Shown here in pieces: positions 47,691 through 64,000 of a DNA stretch of 64,000 nucleotides. The translations under genes were made by a program, and so were the position numbers. The DNA comes from Panulirus ornatus. Lineage: Eukaryota > Arthropoda > Malacostraca > Decapoda > Palinuridae. A model generated the notes under the pieces. It was not told the origin of the DNA. It saw only the letters and a program-made list of their open reading frames with translations, and ran no database searches. The first letter of the stretch is position 1, and each line of letters opens with the position of its first letter. The stretch spans positions 820,697 to 884,696 of the forward strand of contig NC_092225.1 of NCBI RefSeq assembly GCF_036320965.1, given 5' to 3'.

Positions 47691-50600
47691 AAGTCCTCAC
47701 GTTACTAGCAGCAGTCCTCACGTTACTAGCAGCTGTCTTCACGTTACCAGCAGCAGTTCTAACGTTACTAGCAGCAGTCCTCGCGTTACTAGCAGCAGTC
47801 CTCACGTTACTAGTAGCAGTTTTCACGTTACCAGGAAGTCCTCACGTTACTAGCAGCAGTCTTCACGTTACTAGCAGCTGTCTTCACGTTACCAGCAGCA
47901 GTCCTCACGTTACTAGCAGTAGTCCTCACGTTACTAGCAGCTGTCTTCACGTTAACAGCAGCAGTTCTCACGTTACTAGCAGCAGTCCTCGCGTTACTAG
48001 CAGCAGTCCTCAGGTTACTAGCAGCCACCCTCACATTACTAGCAGCATTCCTCACGTTACTTGCAGCAGTCCTCACGTTACTAATAGCAGTCCTCACGTT
48101 ACCAGCGAAGTCCTCACGTTACTAGCAGCAGTCCTCACGTTACTAGCAGCAGTCTTCACGTTATCAGCAGCCACCCTCATGTTATCAGCAGCAGCCCTCA
48201 CGTTACTAGCAGCAGTTCTTATGTTACCAGCAGCAGTTCTCATGTTACTAGCAGCAGTCCTCACGTTACTAGCAGCAGTCTTCACGTTATCAGCAGCCAC
48301 CCTCATGTTACTAGCAGCAGTCCTCACGTTACCAGCAGCAGTCCTCACGTTACTGACAGGAGTCCTCACGTTACTAGCAGCAGTCCTCACGTTACTAGCA
48401 GCAGTCCTCACGTCACCAGCAGCTACCCTCACGTTACTAGCAGCATTCCTCACGTTAACAGCAGCAGTCCTCACGTTACTTGTAGCAGTCCTCACGTTAC
48501 CAGCAGAATCCTCACGTTACTAGCAGCTGTCCTCACGTTACTAGTAGCAGTCCTCACGTTACCAGCAGAAGTCCTCACGTTACTAGCAGCAGTCCTCACG
48601 TCACTAGCAGCAGTCTTTACGTTACCAGCAACAGTCCTCACGTTACTAGCATCAGTCCTCACGTTACTAGCAGCTGTCTTCACGTTACCAGCAGCAGTTC
48701 TCACGTTACTAGCAGCAGTCCTCGCGTTACTAGCAGCAGTCCTCACGTTACTAGCAGCATTCCACACGTTACCAGCAGCAGTCCTCACGTTACTAGTAGC
48801 AGTTCTCACGTTACCAGCAGAAGTCCTCACGTTACCAGCAGAAGTCCTCACGTTACTAGCAGCATTCCTCACGTTACTAGCAGCAGTCCTCACGTTACTA
48901 GCAGCAGTCTTCACGTTATCCGCAGCCACCCTCATGTTACCAGCAGAAGCCCTCACGTTACTAGCAGCAGTTCTCATGTTACTAACAGCAATCCTCACGT
49001 TACTAGCAGCAGTCCTCACGTTACTGACAGGAGTCCTCACGTTACTAGCAGCAGTCCTCAAGTCACTAGCAGCTACCCTCACGTTACTAGCAGCATTCCT
49101 CACGTTACCAGCAGCAGTCCTCACGTTACTAGCAGCAGTCCTCAAGTCACCAGCAGCTATCCTCACGTTACTAGCAGCATTCCTCACGTTACCAGCAGCA
49201 GTCCTCACGTTACTTGTAGCAGTCCTCACGTTACCAGCAGAATCCTCACGTTACTAGCAGCTGTCCTCACGTTACTAGTGGCAGTCCTCACGTTACCAGC
49301 AGAAGTCCTCACGTTACTAGCAGCAGTCCTCACGTCACTAGCAGCAGTCTTTACGTTACCAGCAGCAGTCCTCACGTTACTAGCATCAGTCCTCACGTTA
49401 CTAGCAGCTGTCTTCACGTTACCAGCAGCAGTTCTCACGTTAGTAGCAGCAGTCCTCGCGTTACTAGCAGGAGTCCTCACGTTACTAGCAGCATTCCACA
49501 CGTTACCAGCAGCAGTCCTCACGTTACTAGTAGCAGTCCTCACGTTACCAGCAGAAGTCCTCACGTTACCAGCAGAAGTCCTCACGTTACTAGCAGCATT
49601 CCTCACGTTACTAGCAGCAGTCTTCACGTTATCCGCAGCCACCCTCATGTTACCAGCAGAAGCCCTCACGTTACTAGCAGCAGTTCTCATGTTACTAGCA
49701 GCAGCTCTCATGTTACTAACAGCAATCCTCACGTTACTAGCAGCAGTCCTCACATTACTGACAGGAGTCCTCACGTTACTAGCAGCAGTCCTCAAGTCAC
49801 TAGCAGCTACCCTCACGTTACTAGCAGCATTCCTCACGTTACCAGCAGCAGTCCTCACGTTACTAGCAGCAGTCCTCACGTTACTAGCAACAGGCCTTAC
49901 GTTACCAGCAGCCACCCTCACGTTACTAGTAGCAGTCCTTACGTTACTAGCATCAGTCCTCACGTTACTAGTAGCAGTCCTCACATTATCAGCAGCCACC
50001 CTCACGTTACTAGTAGCAGTCCTCGCGTTACCAGCAGCAGTTCTCACGTTACTAGCAGCAGTCCTCGCGTTACCAGCAGCAGTCCTCACGTTACTCGCAG
50101 CAGTCCTCACGTTACTAGCAGCAGTCCTCACGTTACCAGCAGCAGTCCTCACGTCACTAGCAGCAGTCCTCACGTTACAAGCAGCAGTCCTCACGTTACC
50201 AGCAGCAGTCGTCACGTTACCAGCAGCAGTCCTCACGTTGCCAACAGCAGTCCTCACGTTACTAGCAGCAGTCCTCACGTTACCAGCGGCAGCCCTCACG
50301 TTGACAGCAGCAGTCCTCACACTATCAGCAGCTGTCCTCACGTTACTAGCAGCTACCCTCACGTTACCAGCAGCAGTCCTCAGGTTGACAGCAGCAGTCC
50401 TCACACTATCAGCAGCTATCCTCACGTTACTAGCAGCAGTCCTCACGTTACCAGCAGCAGTCCTCAGGTTGACAGCAGCAGTCCTCAAGTTACTAGCAGC
50501 AGTCCTCACGTTACTAATAGGAGTCCTCACGTTACTAGCAGTCACCCTCACGTTACTAGCAGCAGTCCTCGCATTACCAACAGCAGTCCTCACGTTACTA

Positions 50601-50945
50601 GCAGCATTCCTCACGTTACTAGCAGCTACCCTCACGTTACTAGCAGCATTCCTCACGCTACCAGCAGCAGTCCTCACGTTACTTGCAGCAGTCCTCACGT
50701 TACCACCCGCCACCCTCATGTTACTAGCAACAGTCCTCACGCTACTAGCAGCAGTCCTCACGTTACCAACCGCCATCCTCACGTTATTAGCAGCAGTCCT
50801 CACGTTGCCAGCAGCAGTCCTCACGTTACCAGCAGCAGTCCTCACATTACTTGCAGCAGTCCTCACGTTACCAACAGCAGTCTTCACGTTACTAACAGCA
50901 GTCTTCACGTTACCAACAGCAGTCTTCACGTTACCAGCGGTAATC
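47691..50945 (+). repeat. 21-bp minisatellite, second block with higher-order repeat
   Basis: Continuation of the CTAGCAGCAGTCCTCACGTTA array. A 734-bp higher-order period is visible: the one-base-short junction CCAGCAGAATCCTCACG occurs at ~48503 and again at ~49237, with the same order of variant units before it. From ~49860 to 50945 units are more uniform (AGCAGCAGTCCTCACGTTAC). The 584-codon minus frame 50980-49226 (NVRTAAS heptapeptides) is a by-product. Confidence 0.95.
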
Positions 50946-51161
50946 TCTAGATTACACAAGAGAACGAAATGTGTACACAAAGACAGTGTTCATATCCCTC
51001 CTAGTAATTTGTTATGCTCCATAAAGAGGTTATGAGAGTTAGTTTTCCTTCACAGTTTGAGTTCGGAGAAAAGGTGCTTAGTGGTACGTTCCTTGAGAAT
51101 GACGGGTCGACCATTGGGTATGATGGCGTGACATTCGAACTACCCTAAGACCATCAGACCT

Positions 51162-51452
51162 ATGGGTCGTTTCGTCGTGTTCATGGGTCGGGCGTATCGT
51201 CGTGTTCATGGGTCGTATCGTCGTGTTCATGGGTCGGACGTACCTTCGTGTTCATGGAACGTAACGTCGTGTTCATGGGTCGTAACGTCGTGTTCATGGG
51301 TCGGGCGTACCGTCGTGTTCATGGGTCGGGCGTACCGTCGTGTTCATGGGTCGGGCGGATCGTCGCGTTCATGGGTCGTAACGTCGTGTTCATGTGTCGT
51401 ACCGTCGTGTTCATGGGTCGTAACGTAGTGTTCATGGGTCGTAACATCATGC
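51162..51452 (+). repeat. 21/25-bp minisatellite
   Basis: About 13 units of GTCGTGTTCATGGGTCG plus either TAAC or GGCGTACC, giving 21- and 25-bp spacings. A single diverged relative of the unit (GGTCGTATTCAAGGGTCTGG) lies far away at 45762-45781, on the other side of the 5-kb array. Confidence 0.88.
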
Positions 51453-51791
51453 CTAACGGGTTATCTTAATATGTTCGTCACAGAAACTAACATGAAAAGA
51501 TGAAAACTAACAAGAGCCAGGTAAGGTATGATGGTCTTGCAATAACAACAACTAGCCATAACAACAGACCAAACCAGAAACATGCAGCTAAGCAATGGCC
51601 GTCATGATGTCCACATACAGCTCTGTGCTTCCACTAATTACAGGTGGTAATTACGTCATCCTGTCGCCCGTTGCTCCCCTACAAAAGTGTTGGGTCTCTC
51701 ATATGCCAGTGGCACTGACAAATGCTTTCATTAACTCCGTAATATTCATGGTCCGGTTTGCATTGATTGTAGACCTGTTAGTATAATTCTT

Positions 51792-51796
<5 letters not shown>
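51453..51796. other. Low-copy sequence, nothing recognised
   Basis: No repeat family or gene seen. One 63-codon frame (51595-51786) has no recognisable feature. Confidence 0.5.

Positions 51797-51872
<76 letters not shown>
51797..51872 (+). repeat. (CT)n microsatellite
   Basis: About 75 bp of pure CT repeat. Confidence 0.97.
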
Positions 51873-55956
<4,084 letters not shown>

Positions 55957-55961
55957 ATATA

Positions 55962-56859
<898 letters not shown>

Positions 56860-56860
56860 T

Positions 56861-56915
56861 GTATATATATGTATATGTGTGTGTGTGTGTATGTGTGCGT
56901 GTGTGTGTGTGTATG

Positions 56916-56966
<51 letters not shown>
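56861..56966. repeat. (TG)n/(TA)n tract
   Basis: TGTGTGTGTGTGTATGTGTG-type sequence followed by (TA)n, up to the L16 5' terminus. Confidence 0.93.
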
Positions 56967-56971
<5 letters not shown>

Positions 56972-59900
56972 CACTGGGGATATGGGTGAAAGAATACTTC
57001 CCACTCATTCCTCGCGCGTCGTAGAAGGCGACTAGAGGGGACGGGAGCGGGGGGACAGAAATCCTCCCCTCCTTGTATTTTTTAACTTTCTAAAATGGGA
57101 AACATAAGCAGGAGTCACGCGGGGAGTGCTCATCCTCCTCGAAGGCTCAGACTGGGGTGTCTAAATGCGTGTGGATGTAACCAAGATGTGAAAAAAGGAG
57201 AGATAGGTAGTATGTTTGAGGAAAGGAACCTGGATGTTTTGGCTCTGAGTGAAACGAAGCTCAAGGGTAAAGGGGAAGAGTGGTTTGGGAATGTCTTGGG
57301 AGTAAGGTCAGGGGTTGGTGAGAGGACCAGAGCAAGGGAAGGAGTAGCAGTACTCCTGAAATAGGAGTTGTGGGAGTATGTGATAGAATGTAAGAAAGTA
57401 AATTCTCGATTAATATGGGTAAAACTGAAATTTGATGGAGAGAGATAGGTGATTATTGGTGCATATGCACCTACGCATGAGAAGAAAGATCATGAGAGGC
57501 AAGTGTTTTGGGAGCAGCTGAATGAGTGTGTTAGTGGTTTTGATGCACGAGACCGGGTTATAGTGATGGGTGATTTGAATGCAAAGGTGAGTAATGTGGC
57601 AGTTGAGGGAATAATTGGTATACATGGGATGTTCAGTGTTGTAAATGGAAATGGTGAAGAGCTTGTAGATTTATGTGCTGAAAAAGGACTGGTGATTGGG
57701 AATACCTGGTTTAAAAAGCGAGATATACATAATTATACGTATGTAAGTACGAGAGATGGCCAGAGAGCGTTATTGGATTACGTGTTAATTGACAGGCGCG
57801 CGAAAGAGAGACTTTTGGATGTTAATGTGCTGAGAGGTGCAACTGGAGGGATGTCTGATCATTATCTTGTGGAGGCTAAGGTGAAGATTTGTATGGGTTT
57901 TCAGAAAAGAAGAGTGAATGTTGGGGTGAAGAGGGTGGTGAGAGTAAGTGAGCTTAGGAAGGAGACTTGTGTGAGGAAGTACCAGGAGAGACTGAGTACA
58001 GAATGGAAAAAGGTGAGAACAATGGAAGTAAGGGGAGTGGGGGGGAGGAATGGGATGTATTTAGGGAATCAGTGATGGATTGCGCAAAAGATGCTTGTGG
58101 CATGAAAAGAGTGGGAGGTAGGTTGACTAGAAAGGGTAGTGAGTGGTGGGATGAAGAAGTAAGATTATTAAGGAAAGAGAAGAGAGAGGCATTTGGACGA
58201 TTATTGCAGGGAGAAAAGCAATTGAGTGGGAGATGTATAAAAGAAAGAGACAGGAGGTCAAGAGAAAGGTGCAAGAGGTGAAAAAGAGGGCAAATGAGAG
58301 TTGGGGTGAGAGAGTATCATTAAATTTTAGGGAGAATAAAAAGATGTTCTGGAAGGAGGTAAATAAAGTGCGTAAGACAATGGAGTAAATGGGAACTTCA
58401 GTGAAGGGTGCAAATGGGGGGCTAATGGGGAGGTGATAACAAGTAGTGGTGATGTGAGAAGGAGATGGAGTGAGTATTTTGAAGGTTTGTTGAATGTGTT
58501 TGATGATAGAGTGGCAGATATAGGGTGTTTTGGTCGAGGTGGTGTGCAAAGTGAGAGGGTTAGGGAAAATGATTTGGTAAACAGAGAAGTGGTAGTAAAA
58601 GCTTTGCGGAAGATGAAAGCCGGCAAGGCAGCAGGTTTGGATGGTATTGCAGTGGAATTTATTAAAAAAGGGGGTGACTGTATTGTTGACTGGTTGGTAA
58701 GGTTATTTAATGTATGTATGACTCATGGTGAGGTGCCTGAGGATTGGCGGAATGCGTGCATAGTGCCATTGTACAAAGGCAAAGGGGATAAGCGTGAGTG
58801 CTCAAATTACAGAGGTATAAGTTTGTTGAGTATTCCTGGTAAATTATATGGGAGGGTATTGATTGAGAGGGTGAAGGCATGTACAGAGCATCAGATTGGG
58901 GAAGAGCAGTGTGGTTTTAGAAGTGGTAGAGGATGTGTGGATCAGGTGTTTGGTTTGAAGAATGTATGTGAGAAATACTTAGAAAAGCAAATGGATTTGT
59001 ATGTAGCATTTATGGATCTGGAGAAGGCATATGATAGAGTGGATAGAGATGCTCTGTGGAAGGTATTAAGAATATATGGTGTGGGAGGCATGTTGTTAGA
59101 AGCAGTGAAAAGTTTTTATCGAGGATGTAAGGCATGTGTACGTGTAGGAAGAGTGGAAAGTGACTGGTTCTCAGTGAATGTAGGTTTGCGGCAGGGGTGT
59201 GTGATGTCTCCATAGTTGTTTAATTTGTTTATGGATGGGGTTGTTAGGGAGGTGAATGCAAGAGTTTTGGAAAGAGGGGCAAGTATGAAGCCTGTTGTGG
59301 ATGAGAGAGCTTGGGAAGTGAGTCAGTTGTTGTTCCCTGATGATACAGCGCTGGTGGCTGATTCATGTGAGAAACTGCAGAAGCTGGTGACTAAGTTTGG
59401 TAAAGTGTGTGAAAGAAGAAAGTTAAGAGTAAATGTGAAGAAGAGCAAGGTTATTAGGTACAGTAGGGTTGAGGATCAAGTCAATTGGGAGGTAAGTTTG
59501 AATGGAGAAAAACTGGAGGAAGTAAAGTGTTTTAGATATCTGGGAGTGGATCTGGCAGCGGATGGAACCATGGAAGCGGAAGTGGATCATAGGGTGGGGG
59601 AGGGGGCGAAAATCCTGGGAGCCTTGAAGAATGTGTGGAAGTCGAGAACATTATCTCGGAAAGCAAAAATGGGTATGTTTGAAGGAATAGTGGTTCCAAC
59701 AATGTTGTATGGTTGCGAGGCGTGGGCTATGGATAGAGTTGTGCGCAGGAGGATGGATGTGCTGGAAATGAGATGTTTGAGGACAATGTGTGGTGTGAGG
59801 TGCTTTGATCGAGTAAGTAACGTAAGGGTGAGAGAGATGTGTGGAAATAAAAAGAGCGTGGTTGAGAGAGCAGAAGAGGGTGTTTTGAAATGGTTTGGGC

Positions 59901-60286
59901 ACATGGAGAGAATGAGTGAGGAAAGATTGACCAAGAGGATATATGTGTCGGAGGTGGAGGGATCGAGGAGAAGTGGGAGACCAAATTGGAGGTGGAAAGA
60001 TGGAGTGAAAAAGATTTTGTGTGATCGGGGCCTGAACATGCAGGAGGGTGAAAGGAGGGCAAGGAATAGAGTGAATTGGATCGATGTGGTATACCGGGGT
60101 TGACGTGCTGTCAGTGGATTAAAACAGGGCATGTGAAGCGTCTGGGGTAAAATATGGAAAGCTCTGTAGGTATGTATATTTGCGTGTGAGGACGTATGTA
60201 TATACATGTGTATGGGGGGTGGGTTGGGCCATTTCTTTCGTCTGTTTCCTTGCGCTACCTCGCAAACGCGGGAAACAACGAGAAAG

Positions 60287-60289
<3 letters not shown>
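56967..60289 (+). mobile_element. RTE LINE copy L16, full length, young
   Basis: Complete copy: 5' terminus TTATCACTGGGGATATGGG, 5' UTR to 57094, coding 57095-60103, short 3' UTR with terminal module GCTACCTCGCAAACGCGGGA, then (TA)n. Confidence 0.93.
57095..60103 (+). pseudogene. RTE EN-RT protein, full length with several breaks (L16)
   Basis: The ATG at 57095 (ATGGGAAAC) matches L5 and L10. EN motifs: NACGCNQDVKKGEIG, LSETKLKGKG, MGDLNAKV, LDYVLIDRR, GMSDHYLVEAKV. Breaks: TAG at 57362-57364 (CAG to TAG), TAG at 57446-57448 (TGG to TAG), two extra G in a G-run near 58043, further indels near 58215 and 58418, TAA at 58386-58388, and TAG at 59213-59215 (TGG to TAG in motif B MSPW). 58433-59215 carries RT motifs 1-B without interruption. 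59216-60103 carries the active site as FPDD (Ala to Pro), then motifs D, E and the C-terminus to VVYRG. Confidence 0.93.

Positions 60290-60378
<89 letters not shown>
60290..60378. repeat. (TA)n tract
   Basis: About 88 bp of TA repeat between the L16 tail and the L17 start. Confidence 0.96.
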
Positions 60379-60379
<1 letters not shown>

Positions 60380-63330
60380 GCAGGGGGTGCTCATCCTCCT
60401 CGAAGGCTCAGATTGGGGTGTCTAAATGTGTGTGGATGTAACCAAGTTGAGAAAAAGGAGGAAAGGAGCCAGGATGTTTTGGCTTTGAATGGAACGAAGC
60501 TCAAGGGTAAAGGGAAAGAGTGGCTTGGGAATATCTTGGGAGTAAAGTCAGGGGCGGTGAGAGGACAAGAGCAAGGAAAGGAGTAGCACTACTCCTGAAA
60601 CAGGAGTGATGGGAATATGTGATACAATGTAAGAATGTAAACTCTAGATTGATATGGGTAAAACCGAAAGTAGATGGAGAGAGATGGGTTATTATTAGTG
60701 CATATGTACCTGGGCATGAGAAGCAAAATCATGAGAGGCAAGAGTTTTGGGAGCAGCTGAGTGAGTGTGTTAGTAGTTTTGATGCACGAGACCGGGTTAT
60801 AGTGATGGGTGATTTAAATGCAAAGGTGAGAAATGTGGCAGTTGAGGGAGTAATTGGTGTACATGGGGTGCTCAGTGTTGTAAATGGAAATGGTGAAGAG
60901 CTTCTAGATTTGTGCGCTGAAAAAGGACTGGTGATTGAGGATACCTGGTTTGAAAAGAGAGATATACATAAGTATACGTATGTAAGTAGAAGAGATGGCC
61001 AGAGAGCGTTATTGGATTACGTGTTAATTGACTTTTGGATGTTAAAAAGCTGAGAGGTGCAACTGGAGGGATGTCTGATCATTATCTTGTGTAAGAGAAG
61101 GTGAAGATTTGTAGAGGTTTTCAGAAAAGAAGAGAGAGAGTGTTGGGGTGAAGAGAGTGGTGAGAGTAAGTGAGCTTGGGAAGGAGACTTGTGTGAGGAA
61201 GTACCAGGAGAGACTGAGTACAGAATAGAAAAAGGTGAGAACACAGGAGGTAAGGGTTGTGGGGGAGGAATAGGATGTATTTAGGGAAGCAGTGATGGCT
61301 TGCGCAAAAGATGCTTGTGGCATGAGAAGCGTGAGAGGTAGGCAGATTAGAAAGGGTAGTGAGTGGTGGGATGAAGAAGTAAGATTATTAGTAAAAGAGA
61401 AGAGAAAGGCATTTGGACAATTTTTGCGGGGAAATAATGCAAATGAATGGGAGATGTATAAAAGAAAGAGGCAGGAGGTCAAGAGAAAGGTGCAAGAGGT
61501 GAAAAAGAGGTCAAATGAGAGTTCGGGTGAGAGAGTATCATTAAATGTTGGGGAGAATGAAAAAAGTTTTGGAAGGAGGTAAATAAAGTGCTTAAGACAG
61601 GAGAAACAAATGGGAACATCAGTGAAGGGGGCTTATGAGGAGGTGATAATAGGTAGTGGTGGTGTGAAAGGGAGATGGAGTGAGTATTTTGAAAGTTTGT
61701 TGAATGTGTTTAATGATAGAGTGGCAGATATAGGGTGTTTTGGTCGAGGTGTGCAAAGTGAGAGGGTTAGGGAAAATGATTTGGTAAACAGAGAAGAGGT
61801 AATAAAAGCTTTGCGGAAGATGAAAGCCGGCAAAGCAGCGGGTTTGGATGGTATTGCAGTGGAATTTATTAAAAAAAGGGGTGACTGTGTTGTTGACTGG
61901 TTGGTAAGGTTATTTAATGTATGTATGACTCATGGAAGATGCCTGAGGATTGGCGGAATGCTTGCATAGTACCATTGTACAAAGGCACAGGGGATGAGAG
62001 TGAGTGCTCAAATTACAGAGGTATAAGTTTGTTGAGTATTCCTGGGAAATCATACGGGAGGGTATTGATTGAGAGGGTGAAGGCATGTAGAGAGCATCAG
62101 ACTGGGGAAGAGCAGTGTGGTTTCAGAAGTGGTATAGGATGTTTGGATCAGGTGTTTGCTTTGAAGAATGTATGTGAGAAATACTTAGGAAAGCAAATGG
62201 ATTTGTATGTAGCATTTATGAATCTGGAGAAGGAATATCATAGAGTTGATAGAGATGCTCTGTGGAAGGTATTAAGAATATATGGTGTGGGAGACAAGTT
62301 GTTAGAAGCAGTGAAAAGTTTTTATCGAGGATGTAAGGTATGTGTACGTGTAGGAAGGGAGGAAAGTGATTAGTTCTCAATGAATGTCTGTTTGCGGCAG
62401 GGGTGCGTGATGTTTTCATGGTTTTTTACTTTGTTTATTGATGGGGTTGTTAGGGAGGTGAATGCGAGAGTTTTAGAAAGAGGGAAAAGTATGCAGTCTG
62501 TTGTGGATGAGAGAGCTTGGGAAGCGAGTCAGTTGTTGTTCGCTGATGATACAGCGCTGGTGGCTCATTCGGGTGAGAAACTATAGAAGTTGGTAACTGA
62601 GTTTGATAAAGTGTGTGAAAAATGAAAGCTGAGAGTAGATGTGAATAAGAGCAAGGTTATTGGGTAAAGTAGGGTTGAGGGACAAGTCAATTGGGAGGTA
62701 AGTTTGAATGGAGAGAAACTGGAGGAAGTGAAGTGTTTTAGATATCTGGAAGTGGATTTGGCAGCGGAGGGAACAATGGAAGCGGAAGTGAGTCATAAGG
62801 TGGGGGAGGGGTGGAAGTTCTGGGAGCGTTGAAAAAATGTGTGGAAGGCGAGAACGTTATCACGGAACACAAAAATGGGTATATTTGAAGGAATAGTGGT
62901 TCCAACAATGTTATATGGTTGCGGGGCGTGGGCTGTAGATAGAGTTGTGTGGAGGAGGATCGATGTGCTGGAAATGAGATGTTTGAGGACAATATGTGGT
63001 GTGAGGTGGTTTCATCGAGTAAGTAATGAAACGGTAAGAGAGATGTGCGGTAATAAAAAGAGTGTGGTTGAGAGAGCAGAAGAGTGTGTTTTGAAATGGT
63101 TTGGTCACATTGAAAGAATGAGTAAGGAAAGATTGACCAAAGGGATATATGTGTCAGAGGTGGAGGGAACGAGGAGAACTGGGAGACGAAATTGGATGTG
63201 GAAAGATGGAGTAAAAAAAAATTTGAGTGATCGGGGCCTGAACATGCAGGAGGGTGAAAGGCATGGAAGGAATAGAGTGAAGTGAAACGGTGTTGTATAC
63301 CGGTGTCGACGCGCTGTCACTAGATTGAAC
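60379..63330 (+). pseudogene. RTE EN-RT protein, heavily decayed (L17)
   Basis: Readable pieces: 60379-60586 (LRLGCLNVCGCNQVEKKEER, LNGTKLKGKG; catalytic Glu of SETK lost to Gly), 60619-61053 (MGDLNAKV, DGQRALLDYVLID), 61292-61582 (linker), 61610-61969 (RT motif 1 AGKAAGLDGIAVEFIKKRG), 61921-62373 (NYRGISLLSIPGK, motif A FMNLEKEYHRVDRD with the catalytic Asp changed to Asn), 62380-62586 (motif B, FADD), 62839-63285 (C-terminus). At least seven breaks. It is the most diverged RTE copy here and matches L7 and L12 in residues such as MQSVVDERAWEASQ. Confidence 0.88.
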
Positions 63331-63707
63331 CAGGGCATATGAAGCGTCTGAGGTAAACCATGGAAAGTTTTGTGGGGCCTGGATGTGGAAAGGGAGCTGT
63401 GGTTTAGGTGCATTATACATGACAGCTTGAGACTTGAGTGTGAACGGGTGTGGCCTTTGTTTTCTTTTCCTACGCTACCTTGCGCACATGCGGGGGTATG
63501 GGGTTGTCATTTCATGTGTGGCGGGGAGGCGAAGGGAATGAATAAAGGCAGACAGTATGAATTATGTACATGTGTATATATGTATATGTCTGTGTGTGTA
63601 TATGTATATGTATACGTTGAGTTGTATATGTGCGTGCGTGGACGTGTACGTATATACATGTGTATGTGGGTGGGTTGGGCCATTCTTTCGTCTGTTTCCT
63701 TGCGCTA

Positions 63708-63709
<2 letters not shown>
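60379..63709 (+). mobile_element. RTE LINE copy L17, old subfamily, missing both extreme ends
   Basis: Begins at CGCAGGGGGTGCTCATCCTC, in the first codons of the protein, right after (TA)n. Runs through a heavily decayed coding region and the long 3' UTR, and breaks off at GCGCTACC (63709) inside the terminal module, where (TA)n follows. The 3' hairpin is therefore missing. Confidence 0.9.

Positions 63710-63761
<52 letters not shown>
63710..63761. repeat. (TA)n tract
   Basis: About 50 bp of TA repeat joining the broken L17 3' end to the tail of S5. Confidence 0.95.
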
Positions 63762-63764
<3 letters not shown>

Positions 63765-63913
63765 TTCTTTCATAGTATTCGCCGTTTCTAGCATTAGCGA
63801 GGTAGCGTTAAGAACAGAGGACTGGGCCTTTGAGGGAATATCCTCATCTGGCCCCCTTCTCTGTTCCTTCTTTTGGAAAATTAAAAAAAAAAATGAGAGG
63901 GGAGGATTTCCAG

Positions 63914-63945
<32 letters not shown>

Positions 63946-64000
63946 CTCCCTTCCCTTTTAGTCGCCTTCTACGACACGCAGGGAATACATAGGAAGTATT
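63762..64000 (-). mobile_element. Non-autonomous LINE-derived element S5, cut by window end
   Basis: Minus-strand S element: 3' module (read on + as ATTCGCCGTTTCTAGCATTA then GCGAGGTAGCG), internal hairpin arms (GAACAGAGGACTGGGCC and the CTCTGTTCCTTC region), A-run, then the LINE-like 5' part, which leaves the window at GAATACATAGGAAGTATT. A 31-base C-run (63914-63944) replaces the ~6 C of other copies. Confidence 0.85.

Noticed and set aside
45817..50980. Minus-strand NVRTAAS and plus-strand SSPHVTS repeat proteins
   Set aside because: The 21-bp unit is a multiple of three and open in several frames on both strands. No start context, signal or non-repeat domain supports a gene.

Overview
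This is eukaryotic, repeat-dominated DNA. I recognise no host protein-coding gene, rRNA gene or functional tRNA gene in it. The RTE-type LINEs, a decayed Jockey-like LINE, very long (TA)n tracts and kilobase minisatellites suggest an arthropod. A decapod crustacean is my best guess from the overall repeat style; that is an inference, not a proof.

Layout: (1) 1-13.8 kb is a block of six copies (L1-L6) of one RTE-clade LINE on both strands, separated by (TA)n tracts, with two short non-autonomous relatives (S1, S2). (2) 13.8-19.1 kb is low-copy sequence with small tandem repeats, (GT)n/(GA)n microsatellites and a 44-bp tandem repeat carrying CCAAT-box and CRE-like words. (3) 19.1-34.4 kb is a second LINE block (L7-L14), including L10/L11, a head-to-head pair of near-full-length copies forming a palindrome with ~3 kb arms. 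(4) 34.5-36.5 kb is low-copy sequence with an inverted-repeat element carrying degenerate hammerhead-like motifs. (5) 36.5-42.6 kb is a 6-kb 36/37-bp minisatellite. (6) 42.7-44.4 kb holds a fossil Jockey-like LINE. (7) 45.9-50.9 kb is a 5-kb 21-bp minisatellite, followed by a small 21/25-bp array. (8) 52.3-64.0 kb is a third LINE block (L15-L17) with three more S elements.

The LINE encodes one protein of about 1,000 residues: an N-terminal apurinic-like endonuclease (EN), a central reverse transcriptase (RT) and a conserved ~200-residue C-terminal region. No copy here has an intact full-length reading frame. L10 and L11 are closest, with two breaks each. Copies fall into an older group (long 3' UTR, no ATG at the usual start, longer C-terminus) and a younger group (short 3' UTR, gained ATG, stop created by CGA to TGA).

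The S elements look like LINE derivatives that keep the LINE 5' UTR and the LINE 3' terminus and replace the coding region with ~50 bp that folds as a hairpin. They are probable parasites of the LINE machinery. All boundaries were read by eye against the other copies in the window, so expect errors of several bases.
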